The notes under the pieces are model-generated. The model saw only the letters and a list, made by a program, of their open reading frames with translations, was not told where the DNA came from and did no database searches. This document shows positions 17,519 through 26,947 of a DNA stretch of 58,206 bases, in pieces. Numbering within the stretch: position 1 is the stretch's first letter; every line of letters begins with the position of its first letter. A program made the translations under genes and the position numbers. Origin of the DNA: CAZAAW01 sp964483325 (GTDB lineage Bacteria > Pseudomonadota > Alphaproteobacteria > Rhizobiales > Kaistiaceae); NCBI GenBank assembly GCA_964483325.1, contig CAZAAW010000015.1:1-58206 (forward strand), written 5' to 3'.

Positions 17519-17624
17519 GGCCAGCAGTCCGTCCCATGCCGCCCAGCATGGCGGCATCAAAGTGCCAGCCTAGCTTGGCTAACCGTTACATGACAACTCC
17601 GACCAGACGTCAGTGGAGGCTCCC

Positions 17625-18881
17625 TCAGACCCACTCGCCCTTGCGGAACACCGGCGTGCGGGCGCCGTCGGCGTCGATGCCGTCGATATCGACCTCGCCC
17701 GAGCCGATCATCCAGTCGATGTGGATGAGGCTGCGGTTGCCGCCCTGGGCGGCGATCTGCTCCGGCGTCAGGCTGGCGCCGTCCACGAAGCATTTCGAGT
17801 AGCACTGGCCGAGCGCGATGTGGCAGGCGGCGTTCTCGTCGAACAGCGTGTTGTAGAACAGGAGGCCGCTTGCCGAGATCGGCGAGGAGTGCGGCACCAG
17901 CGCCACTTCGCCGAGCCGCCGGCTGCCCTCGTCGGTGTCCAGCACCTTGTTCAGCACCTCGGCGCCCTTGCTGGCATTCGCCTCGACGATGCGGCCGCCC
18001 TCGAAGCGTACGGCGATGCCGTCGATCAGCGTCCCCTGGTAGCTGAGCGGCTTGGTGCTGCGCACATGGCCCTCGACGCGGCGGGCATGCGGCGTCGTGA
18101 ACACCTCCTCGGTCGGGATGTTCGGGTTGCAGACCACGCCGTTCTTGGCGAGCGAGGCGCCGCCCTGCCATTCGTGGCCGTCGGCGAGGCCGACGATCAG
18201 GTCGGTGCCCGGGCCGGTGAAATGCAGCGAGGCGAAGCGGTGGCCGTTGAGCCAGGCGGTGCGCGTCCGCAGATTGGCATTGTGCTGCGCCCAGGCCTCG
18301 ACCGCGTCCGGCCGGTCGACGCGCGAGGCGGAGAAGATGGCGTCGGCCAGCCGGCCGACCGCGCCGTCCTCGCTCTCGCCCGGGAACACCTGCTGCGCCC
18401 AGGCGGCGCCGGGATAGGCGACGAGGTTCCAGTTGATGTCGAAGCCGGTGATCTTCTCCAGCGCCGGCTGGTAGGCGGCGGAATTGGCCTTGTTGGCGCG
18501 CGCCACCTTGGCCGGGTCCTGGCCGGCGAGCAGCATCGGGTTGTCGCCGACGATGGCAAGCCGCGCCGTGTTGGCGGCGAAGGCCCTGGCCATGCCCTCG
18601 TAGAGCCAGCCCGGCGCCCTGTCGAAGCTGCCGTCGGCGCCGAAGCGGTAGCGCGCCAGCGTCACCTCCTCGTCGGAGACGATCGGCGTGAAGATGCCGG
18701 CGCCGGCTTTGTAGGCATGCTCGGCGATGCGCCGGATGAGCGGCAGCGCCGCCGACGAGCCGGTTAGCAGCAGGTCCTGCCCGGGTTGCAGGTTGAGCCC
18801 CACCTTCACCGCCACTTCGGCGAGGCGGTCGAGCTTTTCGGGATCGATGGGCGTGGTGATGCTGCGCGGCTGCGTGTTCAT
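17625..18881 (-). CDS. M29-family metallo-aminopeptidase
   Basis: 418-aa aminopeptidase of the AmpS/PepS (M29) family, cytosolic and dependent on a dinuclear metal site. Expected ligand regions are present: NIPTEEVFTTPHARRVEG, FYNTLFDENAACHIALGQCY (His), and SLIHIDWMIGSGEVDIDG (His-x-Asp). The start at 18881 gives MNTQPRSITTPIDPEKLDRLAEV, the usual N-terminus. The same frame stays open for more than 3 kb further upstream, but that is antisense to the helicase gene and is an artefact of high GC. Confidence 0.92.
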   Translation of the reverse strand: MNTQPRSITTPIDPEKLDRLAEVAVKVGLNLQPGQDLLLTGSSAALPLIRRIAEHAYKAGAGIFTPIVSDEEVTLARYRFGADGSFDRAPGWLYEGMARAFAANTARLAIVGDNPMLLAGQDPAKVARANKANSAAYQPALEKITGFDINWNLVAYPGAAWAQQVFPGESEDGAVGRLADAIFSASRVDRPDAVEAWAQHNANLRTRTAWLNGHRFASLHFTGPGTDLIVGLADGHEWQGGASLAKNGVVCNPNIPTEEVFTTPHARRVEGHVRSTKPLSYQGTLIDGIAVRFEGGRIVEANASKGAEVLNKVLDTDEGSRRLGEVALVPHSSPISASGLLFYNTLFDENAACHIALGQCYSKCFVDGASLTPEQIAAQGGNRSLIHIDWMIGSGEVDIDGIDADGARTPVFRKGEWV

Positions 18882-19145
18882 GGCGGGCTCGTGTCCGGGT
18901 GGGGGAGGCCAGCCTAGCCCGCGGCATCGGCGGGGCCAAGGCAGTCGCGCCGATAAGCGTGCATCGCGCTGCGGCGGCGGCAGCTTGCAGTTGCGACGGG
19001 CCGGCAAACGCGGCAGACTCCGGACAGCGGCGCTGGGGAGCGCGTGATCCATGTCTGTTCGTGCCCGTGGTGTGGGGAACCACCGGCGGCGCGGCCCTGG
19101 CGGCCGGGGCCGCTGCATCGCCATGCCTCGGCGCGGAGCACGGCG

Positions 19146-22100
19146 ATGAGCGAGGCGGAACGCCTCCGCGCCCTTTACGGCACGCTGCGCGAGCGCCTGC
19201 TCGACCTGACGCTGCGCAACCGCATGCTCAATTATCCGGTCACGGCCCGGTCGCGCAGCCAGCTGCAGATCGTCGACGAGGTGCTGGAGGAGGTGCATCT
19301 GCGCCTCGTGCACGACGACAAGGCGCTGCGCCTCCAGCCGCTGCCGGAGCCGGGCGGCCAGCCCGAGGACGAGAAGGGCGAGGATTTCGTCGCCGCCTTC
19401 GAGCATGCGCGCATCAGCGATGTCGTCTACCAGACCGCCATCGAGGCGCTGGTCAATACCGGCCGCGACGACGAGGCATCGGTCGAGCGGCTCGACCGGC
19501 AGCTGCGCGACCGGGTGCGCGAGCAGCTCGGCCTGCCGCCGCGACCGGCGCGCGCCGAGGTCAACCGCGCCGAGCATGCCCGCAGCCTGGGCATCGAGCC
19601 GGCGCTCGACCTCGTTGCCACCGCCGCCAAGCCGGGGCACCAGGACGGCAATCTGCAGACGCTGAAATTCCCCGACGAGCTCGCCGCTATCATGGCCAAG
19701 ATCCACAGCGAGGCCAGGCTGGCCGAGCAGGAGGCCGGCCTGTCGACGCTGTTCCTCGCCTTCGGCTTCCTCGAATGGTACGAGAGCGAGGCCTCGGACA
19801 AGCCGCGCTACGCGCCGCTGCTGCTTCTGCCGGTGCGCACCCTGCCCGCCAAGCTGCGCGGCAAGGCCGTCTACGACATCCTCGCCCGCGAGGACGATGC
19901 CGAGGTCAATGTCAGCCTGGCGCGCTACCTGCTGCAGAAGGAGGGCCGGGCGCTGCCGGACTTCGCGCCCGGCGAGGATCCGGCCGGCGCCGTCGAGGCC
20001 TATCTTGCCGGGGTGCGCGCCGCCATCGAGGGCCTGCCGCGCTGGCAGGTGCGGCGCTGGCTGGTGCTGGGCCATTTCGCCTTCAGCCGCATCGCCATCT
20101 ACGAGGATACCGATCCGGCGCGCTGGGCAGCGCATCCGGCCGAGCACGGCCTCGTCGAGGCGCTGCTGTCGGGCTACGAGCGCGAGGCCGCCGGCGCGGT
20201 GCCGACCTTCCGCGCCCCGGAGGATTACGCCATCGACGATCCGGCGGTCGAGGCGCTGGCGCCGTTCCTGATCCAGGACGCCGATGCGTCGCAGCACAGC
20301 GCCCTGATCGACGTCATGAAGGGCCGCAACCTGGTCATCCAGGGACCGCCCGGCACCGGCAAGTCGCAGACCATCACCAACGTCATCGCCAATGCGCTGG
20401 CGGCGGGGAAGACGGTGCTGTTCCTCGCCGAGAAGCAGGCAGCACTGGACGTCGTGAAGCGGCGGCTCGACGCTTCCGGCCTCGGCACCTTCTGCCTTGA
20501 GCTGCACTCCGACAAGGTGGCGGCGCGGGCGGTGGTGAAGAGCCTCGCCGACCGCCACGAGATGCGGTCCGACGGCGCCTGCCCGCTGGCGGAGGACACG
20601 ACGCTTGCCGCGACACGCGGCGAGATGGCCGACTACCTGGCGGCGCTGCACCAGGCCGCGGCGGACGGCGTCACGCCTTTCCAGCTGATCTGGAAGGCGA
20701 TCCGCGGCCGCTCGCGCAATGGCGACATGGAGGCGGTGCTGCGCGCCGCTATCATCCCGCCGGCGCTGCTGGCCGAGCCCGGCCGCCTCGCCGACCTTGC
20801 CGGCCATGTCGGCATCTATGCCGATATCGCCCAGCGCTTCACGGACCGGCACGGCCATCCTTCGCTGTCGCCGTGGAGCATGACGCCGCCGGGCGACCTT
20901 CCGGCCTATGAACGCGAGCCGATGCAGGCCGCCCTGCGCGAGCTGCGCGACGCCACAGCGGCGCTCTACGCGCTGGAGGGCGAGGAATCGCCCGGCGCCG
21001 CGACGCGCATGGAGGCCGAGGCACTGGCTGCCGCCGAGGCCGGCCTGCCGGTGCCGCCGGACGGCGCGCCGATCGCCGCCGTCGCGGCGGAGGACATGGA
21101 GGCGCTGGAGACGGCGCTGCGCCTGCAGCAGGAAGCGCTGGGGGCGGCCGCCGATCTTGCCGGCCTGCCGGCAATTGCATTGGAGGGCGAAGCGCTCGAG
21201 GCGGCGGCGCGCATGGCGCAGATGATGGTAGGCTCGCCCTGGCTGCGCCTGACGCCGGCGCAGGTGCAGCAGCGCGGCCGCACCATCATTACCCATAACC
21301 ACGCCTTCATCGCCATGGCGCACGACCTCGAGCCGGCGATGGCGGCGCTCGGCTTCGGCCTCGACACGCCGGCCGACTGGCTGGAGGCGATCGCCACGGC
21401 AATCGTCGCCGCCGGCAGCGTAGGCCCGCTGCATCGCCCCTTCCTTGCCCTGCCGGGCATCGACGGCGTCGGCTTCGAGCGCCTGCTGGCGCGCTGGCGC
21501 ATTCTCACCCGCGAGGAAACGGAGCTGCGCGCCGTGGCGGCTGGCCTCGGCGCCGCGCCCTGGCCGCCGCTGGCCGAGCTGGAAGAGGCTATCAGGCAGG
21601 CCGGCCGCGGCGGTCTCGGCCGCCTGTTCGGCAATCGCGGCGGCAGCGACCTGCTGCGCCGGCTCGGCGTCCCGCCCGGCGAGGCGCCGGCGTTCCTCGC
21701 CCGCCTCGCGGCGCATCGGCGCGCCGTCGCCGCCTTCGAATCTGATGCCGATGCCGCCCGCCTTGCCGGCAGCGCCTGGGCGGGCATGGCGACGCCCTTC
21801 GAGGCGATGAACGGCGCCGTGGCGCTGCGCTGGTCGCTGCGCCAGCGGCTGGCGCCGCTGCCCGGCGGCGAGGCCGTGCTGGCGGCGCTCTTGGCGCAGG
21901 TGGAGGGCGGCGCCGGGCTGGCAATGCATGAAGCGGCGGCCGCGGCCTGGCTCGACGGTCTGGCCGACATCCGCCATCTCGTCGAGCCGGTGCCGCTGAC
22001 GCAGGCGCTGGTCCATCGCCGCGAGGACATCGCCTTCCTCCACGCCCTCCTCGACGCCGATGCCGACGGCCGGCTGGCAGCCGAGACGACGCCGGTCGGC

Positions 22101-24647
22101 GTCCTCGGCGCCCTCCATGAGGCGCGGCAGCGCCTCGCTGCGGCCGAGACGGCACGCGATGCGATGCCGCTGGCCGGTGCCGTCGCCGCGCTGGCGGCCG
22201 ATGCGCCGCGCCTTGCCGCGACGCGCGCCGCCGTCGCCTGGGTACGCCGCGTCCGCGAGGCGGGCCTGCCGCCGGCTTTGCAGGCCGGGCTGCTATCGGA
22301 GGCAGCGGCGGCGTGGCGCCAGCGCTTCGGCGACTGGGCGGCCCGCCACCGCGCCGCGGCGGAGCGGCGCGAGACGGCGCAGGCGGCGGTTGCCGCCTAC
22401 GGCCTCAGCGGGCTGGAGCTGCTGCAGGGCGAGCCGCTGCTCCTGCATCTCGACGCGCTGCAGGACCATGCCGCCGGGCTGCCGGACTTCATCTCGCTGC
22501 GCGCCCGCCGCGCCACGCTGGAGCGCGCCGGGCTGGGCGATTTCTTGCGCCGCAGTGACGAGGCATTGTGCGCGCCGAAGCGCCTGCCGGAACTGTTCGA
22601 GGCCGCCATCGCCCGCGCCCGGGCGGAAGCGGCGCGGCGCGCCGCCGATCCGCTCGCCCGCGCCAACGGCGACGCGCTGGAGGCGCGGCGGGCGAGCTTC
22701 GCCGAGCGCGACCGGCGCAAGCTGCTCGCCGACCGGGCGGCGATCCGCGACCGGCTGCTGGCCGCGGCGCCGCTGCCGGGCCTTCGCCAGGGACCTGTGG
22801 GCACCTGGACCGAGATGAGCCTCCTGGCGCACGAATTCCCCAAGCAGCGCCGCCACACGGCGGTGCGGCCGCTGCTCGCCCGCGCCGGCAACGCCATCCG
22901 GGCGCTGAAGCCGTGTTTCATGATGTCGCCGCTGTCGCTGGCCAAGTTCATGCCGCCCGGCGGCTTCGATTTCGATCTCCTCGTCATCGACGAGGCGTCG
23001 CAGATGCGCCCCGAGGACGCGCTCGGCGCCATGCTGCGGGCCAAGCAGGTCGTGGTGGTCGGCGACTCCCGGCAGCTGCCGCCGACAAGCTTCTTCGACC
23101 GCGCCGACCGGGCGGCCGACGAGGACGACCAGGACGGCATCGACGACGAGTCGATCCTGGAGCGCTGCGAAAAGGTGTTCGGCGAGCGGCGGACGCTGCG
23201 CTGGCACTATCGTAGCCGCTGCGAGAGCCTGATCCGCTTCTCCAACGACATTTTCTACGACGGCAAACTGATCACCTTCCCGGCGGCGCGGCCGGGCTCC
23301 TTCTCCATCCATCTGGTGCGCGTCGAGGGCGCCTACAGCGCCCGGCGCAACTCCGTCGAGGCCGAACAGGTCGCCGAGGCGGCGGTGGAGTTCATGCGCC
23401 AGTATGGCGACGCCGAGCCGGAGGCGCTGCCGACGATGGGCGTCGTGGCGATCAATATCGAGCAGCGCGATCTCATCGACGACGTGCTGCGCCGCTTCGC
23501 GGCCGACGACGAGCGCGTCGACGCTTACATGCGCAAGGCCGAGGCGAAGGGCGAGCCGGTCTTCGTCAAGAACCTCGAGAACGTCCAGGGCGACGAGCGC
23601 GACTTCATCTTCATCTCGCTGACCTATGGCAGGGAACCCGGCGCGGTAGCGATGGCGCAGCGCTTCGGGCCGATCAACAGCCGCCAGGGCCATCGCCGGC
23701 TCAACGTCCTCTTCACACGCGCCCGCATCCGCATCATCCTCTTCGCCTCCTTCGGCTCGGCCGACATCCGGGCGGGCGAAGGCAGCCATGACGGCGTGCG
23801 TGTCCTGAAACGCTATCTCGACTATGCCGAGACCGGCGGCCGCGCCCCGGTGGAGTCGGTCGGCGGCGAGGCGGAGAGCGATTTCGAGGCCGAAGTGGCG
23901 GAGCGCCTGGGCCGCCGCGGCTACGATTGCGACATGCAGGTCGGCGTCTCCGGCTACCGCATCGATCTCGGCGTCCGCCATCCCGACAATCCCGGCACCT
24001 TCCTCGCCGGCATCGAATGCGACGGCGCCCGCTATCATTCCAGCCGCAGCGCCCGCGACCGCGACAGGCTGCGCGGTGACGTTCTGGCGGGCCTCGGCTG
24101 GCGGCTGCTGCGGGTCTGGTCGACCGACTGGTTCGACGATCCGGAGACCCAGACCGACCGCCTGGTGAAGGCGCTGGGCGCGCTGCGCCAGCAGCCGGTG
24201 GCGGTGCCGCCCGACTACGTCGTCGGCGCCGCCTTCCAGCCGGACATGACAGCAGCGTCCGTCGCGGAAGCGTCTGCCGGTGAGGAGCCGGCCGCGGCCG
24301 ATACAATTCCCGGGACGCCGCTGCTGCCGTCGGAAATTCGCGTCGAGGCGCCGGCCGGCATGGACGAGGAGACGCCGCTGTCGCCGGAGGAGGCGGCGAC
24401 GCTGCTGACCGCCTTCCGCGACAATGTCATCCGCGTCCGTACCGGCGAGTGGCGGCCGCAGCGGTCGATCCTGCGCGACGGCATGATCGAGACGCTGATC
24501 CGGCAAAACATCACCGACGCCGACGACTGGTTCCGCCGCGTGCCGATCTACCTGCGCACCGCCACAGACCCGGCCGAACGCCGCCTCTATTTCGACCGCA
24601 TCTGCGCCGTCATCGCCCGCATCCGCCCGCAGGGCGCCGACGCGTAA
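19146..24647 (+). CDS. DUF4011-helicase-Vsr-like nuclease fusion, candidate antiphage protein
   Basis: A single 1833-aa polypeptide. It opens with a DUF4011 module (LRERLLDLTLRNRMLNYP, about 13-30), then an SF1 helicase split by a very long insertion: Walker A GPPGTGKS at 400-407, Walker B VIDEASQM near 1280-1287, motif VI LNVLFTRAR near 1519-1527. A Vsr-like/MTES_1575 restriction-endonuclease domain follows (about 1577-1665; IECDGARYH and LGWRLLRVWSTDW). The tail of about 170 residues is of unknown type. DUF4011-helicase-Vsr single-gene architectures have been reported as the antiphage system Hhe. Start at 19146 (MSEAERLRALYG) is chosen over a Cys/Pro-rich extension from 19044. GC matches the host. 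Confidence 0.88.
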   Translation: MSEAERLRALYGTLRERLLDLTLRNRMLNYPVTARSRSQLQIVDEVLEEVHLRLVHDDKALRLQPLPEPGGQPEDEKGEDFVAAFEHARISDVVYQTAIEALVNTGRDDEASVERLDRQLRDRVREQLGLPPRPARAEVNRAEHARSLGIEPALDLVATAAKPGHQDGNLQTLKFPDELAAIMAKIHSEARLAEQEAGLSTLFLAFGFLEWYESEASDKPRYAPLLLLPVRTLPAKLRGKAVYDILAREDDAEVNVSLARYLLQKEGRALPDFAPGEDPAGAVEAYLAGVRAAIEGLPRWQVRRWLVLGHFAFSRIAIYEDTDPARWAAHPAEHGLVEALLSGYEREAAGAVPTFRAPEDYAIDDPAVEALAPFLIQDADASQHSALIDVMKGRNLVIQGPPGTGKSQTITNVIANALAAGKTVLFLAEKQAALDVVKRRLDASGLGTFCLELHSDKVAARAVVKSLADRHEMRSDGACPLAEDTTLAATRGEMADYLAALHQAAADGVTPFQLIWKAIRGRSRNGDMEAVLRAAIIPPALLAEPGRLADLAGHVGIYADIAQRFTDRHGHPSLSPWSMTPPGDLPAYEREPMQAALRELRDATAALYALEGEESPGAATRMEAEALAAAEAGLPVPPDGAPIAAVAAEDMEALETALRLQQEALGAAADLAGLPAIALEGEALEAAARMAQMMVGSPWLRLTPAQVQQRGRTIITHNHAFIAMAHDLEPAMAALGFGLDTPADWLEAIATAIVAAGSVGPLHRPFLALPGIDGVGFERLLARWRILTREETELRAVAAGLGAAPWPPLAELEEAIRQAGRGGLGRLFGNRGGSDLLRRLGVPPGEAPAFLARLAAHRRAVAAFESDADAARLAGSAWAGMATPFEAMNGAVALRWSLRQRLAPLPGGEAVLAALLAQVEGGAGLAMHEAAAAAWLDGLADIRHLVEPVPLTQALVHRREDIAFLHALLDADADGRLAAETTPVGVLGALHEARQRLAAAETARDAMPLAGAVAALAADAPRLAATRAAVAWVRRVREAGLPPALQAGLLSEAAAAWRQRFGDWAARHRAAAERRETAQAAVAAYGLSGLELLQGEPLLLHLDALQDHAAGLPDFISLRARRATLERAGLGDFLRRSDEALCAPKRLPELFEAAIARARAEAARRAADPLARANGDALEARRASFAERDRRKLLADRAAIRDRLLAAAPLPGLRQGPVGTWTEMSLLAHEFPKQRRHTAVRPLLARAGNAIRALKPCFMMSPLSLAKFMPPGGFDFDLLVIDEASQMRPEDALGAMLRAKQVVVVGDSRQLPPTSFFDRADRAADEDDQDGIDDESILERCEKVFGERRTLRWHYRSRCESLIRFSNDIFYDGKLITFPAARPGSFSIHLVRVEGAYSARRNSVEAEQVAEAAVEFMRQYGDAEPEALPTMGVVAINIEQRDLIDDVLRRFAADDERVDAYMRKAEAKGEPVFVKNLENVQGDERDFIFISLTYGREPGAVAMAQRFGPINSRQGHRRLNVLFTRARIRIILFASFGSADIRAGEGSHDGVRVLKRYLDYAETGGRAPVESVGGEAESDFEAEVAERLGRRGYDCDMQVGVSGYRIDLGVRHPDNPGTFLAGIECDGARYHSSRSARDRDRLRGDVLAGLGWRLLRVWSTDWFDDPETQTDRLVKALGALRQQPVAVPPDYVVGAAFQPDMTAASVAEASAGEEPAAADTIPGTPLLPSEIRVEAPAGMDEETPLSPEEAATLLTAFRDNVIRVRTGEWRPQRSILRDGMIETLIRQNITDADDWFRRVPIYLRTATDPAERRLYFDRICAVIARIRPQGADA

Positions 24648-24688
24648 GCGGGCAACCCGCGGGTTAAGGGACGTCTACAGAAGAGGCG

Positions 24689-24719
24689 CCCATCCCTCAC
24701 CGGAACGGGGAGGGATGGG
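24689..24719. terminator. bidirectional hairpin between convergent genes
   Basis: CCCATCCCTC and GAGGGATGGG form a perfect 10-bp stem around an 11-nt loop, flanked by GCGC on both sides (one bulged base). It lies in the 123-nt gap between the converging helicase and pentapeptide genes. Similar sequence words occur in the palindromes after truA, so it may also belong to a dispersed repeat family. Confidence 0.6.
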
Positions 24720-24770
24720 TGCGCGCTTCCCGACGCCGGCCGCGCCGTCTCGCCGCCTGAGGCGGCTCCG

Positions 24771-26276
24771 TCAGCGGCCGACCGTGCCGTCGGGCAGGAT
24801 GGCGCCCTTCGTCTGCAGGCCGGTCTGCTCGGCGTCCTTGAGGATGGCGCGCTCCAGGCGCGAGTCGCGCAGGTCCGCATCGGTGAGGATGGCGCCGGTG
24901 AGGTCGGCGGCGAGGAAATCCGCCTGGTAGCCGACGGTGCGGCTGAGATCGGCATTGGCAAGCCGCGCCTCGACGAAGCCGGCCGATTCCAGCCGGGCGC
25001 CGGCGAGGCTGGCGCGCTGGAAATCGGCGGCGCCGAAATTGCTCTGCCGCAGGTCGGCGCCGCTGAGATCGGCACCGCTGAAGCGCGCCTCGCGAGCGAT
25101 GGCGCCGGTGAGGCGCACCTTCGCCATCTTCGCCTGCATCAGCCGGGCGCGCTGCAGGGCGACGCCTTCCATGCCAGCGCCGGTGAGATCGGCGGCGCCG
25201 AGATCGGCCTCGTAGAGCATGGCGCCGGCGAGGTTGGCGGCGGCCAGCCTGGCGCGCTTGAGGTCGGTCTTGTTGAGGTTGGCTTGGCCGAGATTGGCGC
25301 CGCTGAGGTCGGCGCCGGCGAGGATCGCCCGGTGCAGCGTCGCGCCATGAAGATCGGCGCCGGCGAGATTGGCCCCCGACAGATCGCGGCGCTTCAGGTC
25401 GGCGCCGGCCAGGTTGCAGCCGGGGCAGTCGCGGGCCGTGCCGGCGAGGAAGGCAGCCGCGGCGGCGTCGGCGATGGCCGCCGCCGGCTGCGTCACCGCC
25501 GGCTGCGCCGGGGCGGCGACTGTCTCGTAACCCGCGGCGGACGGCTGCTGGACGATGTCGACGCGGGTGCGGCTCTCGAAATCCCCCGGCACCTCGCGCA
25601 GCGTCCGCGGGTCGAGGCCGGTCTGGCCCTTGCGCCGGAAATAGCGTCCCTCGATCCGCACCTGCCGCGCCGGTCCGGTTGTGGCGCCGGTGCAGACGTC
25701 ATGGATGAAGAGCCGTCCGACCGGCGTCTCGCCGTCGGCGGGCGGCAGGCTCCGGCAGGCGAGGTTCCAGCTGCCGAAGCGGTTGCGCAGCTCGGTCGCC
25801 AGCGTCACGGCACGGCTGCGCTCCTCCACCGTCGTGCGGTCGTCGGTGACGATGCGCACGCCCCGGACGAGGCCGCCATCGTCGACCAGCACCGAGACGA
25901 TGACCGGATGGCCGGCGATCGTGGTGCCGGCCGACAGCGCCTCGTATTCCGACTGCTGCGCCCGCGCCACATAGGCACGCTCGTCATCATATTTGAAGGT
26001 GACCTCGTGCAGGCCGCTCGCTTCCGGCCGGCAGAAGGCGAAGTCGCCGACCCCGCCGAGTATTCGCGACGGCGGCCCGCCGTCGGTGCCGCAGGCCGCG
26101 AAGGCGATGGCGCGATCGGGGATCTGCGTCACCGGCGCGCCGATCGCCACCGACCAGATGTCGTAGTCGGGCAGCGCGCCGTTGCCGCGCGGCGCCTGCG
26201 CCGCGGCGGCCTCGGCAGAAGCGAGCGCCGCGACGAGGAGTGCGGTCCGGAGGGATTGGCGCGGGCGGCGCGCCAT
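24771..26276 (-). CDS. secreted pentapeptide-repeat protein with novel N-terminal domain
   Basis: 501 residues. A signal peptide (LRTALLVAALASAEAAAAQ) is followed by an N-terminal domain of about 250 residues with four cysteines (FAACGTDGG, FAFCRPEAS, LACRSLPP, HDVCTGAT) that I do not recognise. From about residue 285 to the end there are some 35 pentapeptide repeats of the A(D/N)LxX type, predicted to form a right-handed quadrilateral beta helix; the first carries CPGCNLAGADL. The ATG overlaps the cytochrome stop by one base (TGATG), so the two are coupled. Export plus linkage to a quinoprotein cytochrome points to a periplasmic role. Confidence 0.82.
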   Translation of the reverse strand: MARRPRQSLRTALLVAALASAEAAAAQAPRGNGALPDYDIWSVAIGAPVTQIPDRAIAFAACGTDGGPPSRILGGVGDFAFCRPEASGLHEVTFKYDDERAYVARAQQSEYEALSAGTTIAGHPVIVSVLVDDGGLVRGVRIVTDDRTTVEERSRAVTLATELRNRFGSWNLACRSLPPADGETPVGRLFIHDVCTGATTGPARQVRIEGRYFRRKGQTGLDPRTLREVPGDFESRTRVDIVQQPSAAGYETVAAPAQPAVTQPAAAIADAAAAAFLAGTARDCPGCNLAGADLKRRDLSGANLAGADLHGATLHRAILAGADLSGANLGQANLNKTDLKRARLAAANLAGAMLYEADLGAADLTGAGMEGVALQRARLMQAKMAKVRLTGAIAREARFSGADLSGADLRQSNFGAADFQRASLAGARLESAGFVEARLANADLSRTVGYQADFLAADLTGAILTDADLRDSRLERAILKDAEQTGLQTKGAILPDGTVGR

Positions 26277-26875
26277 CACTTGTCGAGGAAGGCGCAGGAC
26301 GGCGAGCCGGGGGTGAAGATCTCCTCGCACTCGGCCTTGGTCAGCGGGCCGCGGCCGCGGATCTTCTGCTGCACATAGGCGACGACATTGATGATGTCCT
26401 GCTTGCCGATGCTGTTGCCGGCGACCGGCGCCTGGTCGGCTGGATAATCCGCCATCTTGGTGCCGTAGCAGCGCGTATCGGCCTTGTAGGCGGCGCGGTC
26501 GTGATACGGCATGGCCGTGCCGGGAATGCCGCAGCTGACGATGCGGATCATGTCATTGGTGTCGAGCGCGCTCTCGCGCAGGTTCGCCGCGTCGCCTTCC
26601 GAGTGCGGTTCGCGGCCGGTCTTGCCGTCGCCGGGCCAGCCATGGCAGTCGGCGCAGACGGCGACGGTAAGGAAGACCTGCTTGCCGCGTTCCAGATTGG
26701 GCGGCTTGGTGCCAGCGAGTTCGATGGCCGGCGACTGCGTCGGATCGCCGGCATCGGCGGCAGGAGCGGGGCTGGCATTCTGCGCCTTAAGGAGCGCGGC
26801 CGGGACCGCGAGGACGAGAAGGGCGAGCGCCAGCGTGGCGCCGAGGCGCCGCGTCTTCGGGGAAGCGATGGTCAT
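26276..26875 (-). CDS. periplasmic c-type cytochrome, probable electron acceptor of the quinoprotein
   Basis: 199 residues: an N-terminal signal (LGATLALALLVLAVPAALLKA), one heme-attachment motif CADCH (C74, C77, H78), and a candidate axial methionine in GIPGTAMPYHD. Two later cysteines (VSCGIPG, RCYGTK) and a C-terminal pair (ECEEIF, SCAFL) are unusual for a monoheme cytochrome and may form disulfides. It follows the PQQ dehydrogenase gene on the same strand, matching the dehydrogenase-cytochrome pairs of methylotrophs (compare xoxF-xoxG), and is coupled to the pentapeptide gene. Confidence 0.88.
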   Translation of the reverse strand: MTIASPKTRRLGATLALALLVLAVPAALLKAQNASPAPAADAGDPTQSPAIELAGTKPPNLERGKQVFLTVAVCADCHGWPGDGKTGREPHSEGDAANLRESALDTNDMIRIVSCGIPGTAMPYHDRAAYKADTRCYGTKMADYPADQAPVAGNSIGKQDIINVVAYVQQKIRGRGPLTKAECEEIFTPGSPSCAFLDK

Positions 26876-26902
26876 TGGTGTTCTTCCTTGGCGAAAGCGG
26901 CA

Positions 26903-26929
26903 GCCTGCCGGACCAGCGGTCCGGCAGGC
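26903..26929. promoter_or_regulatory. strong intercistronic hairpin
   Basis: GCCTGCCGGACC and GGTCCGGCAGGC form a perfect 12-bp stem with a 3-nt loop in the 72-nt gap between the PQQ dehydrogenase and cytochrome genes. No T-run follows on the minus strand. It probably stabilises the 3' end of the upstream message or partly attenuates read-through, setting unequal expression of the two genes. Confidence 0.55.
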
Positions 26930-26947
26930 CCGGGCAATGGGCGATCC

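Noticed and set aside
18882..22118. Long minus-strand extension of the aminopeptidase frame
   Set aside because: The frame is open only because of GC bias opposite the helicase gene; the real enzyme starts at 18881 with the family N-terminus.
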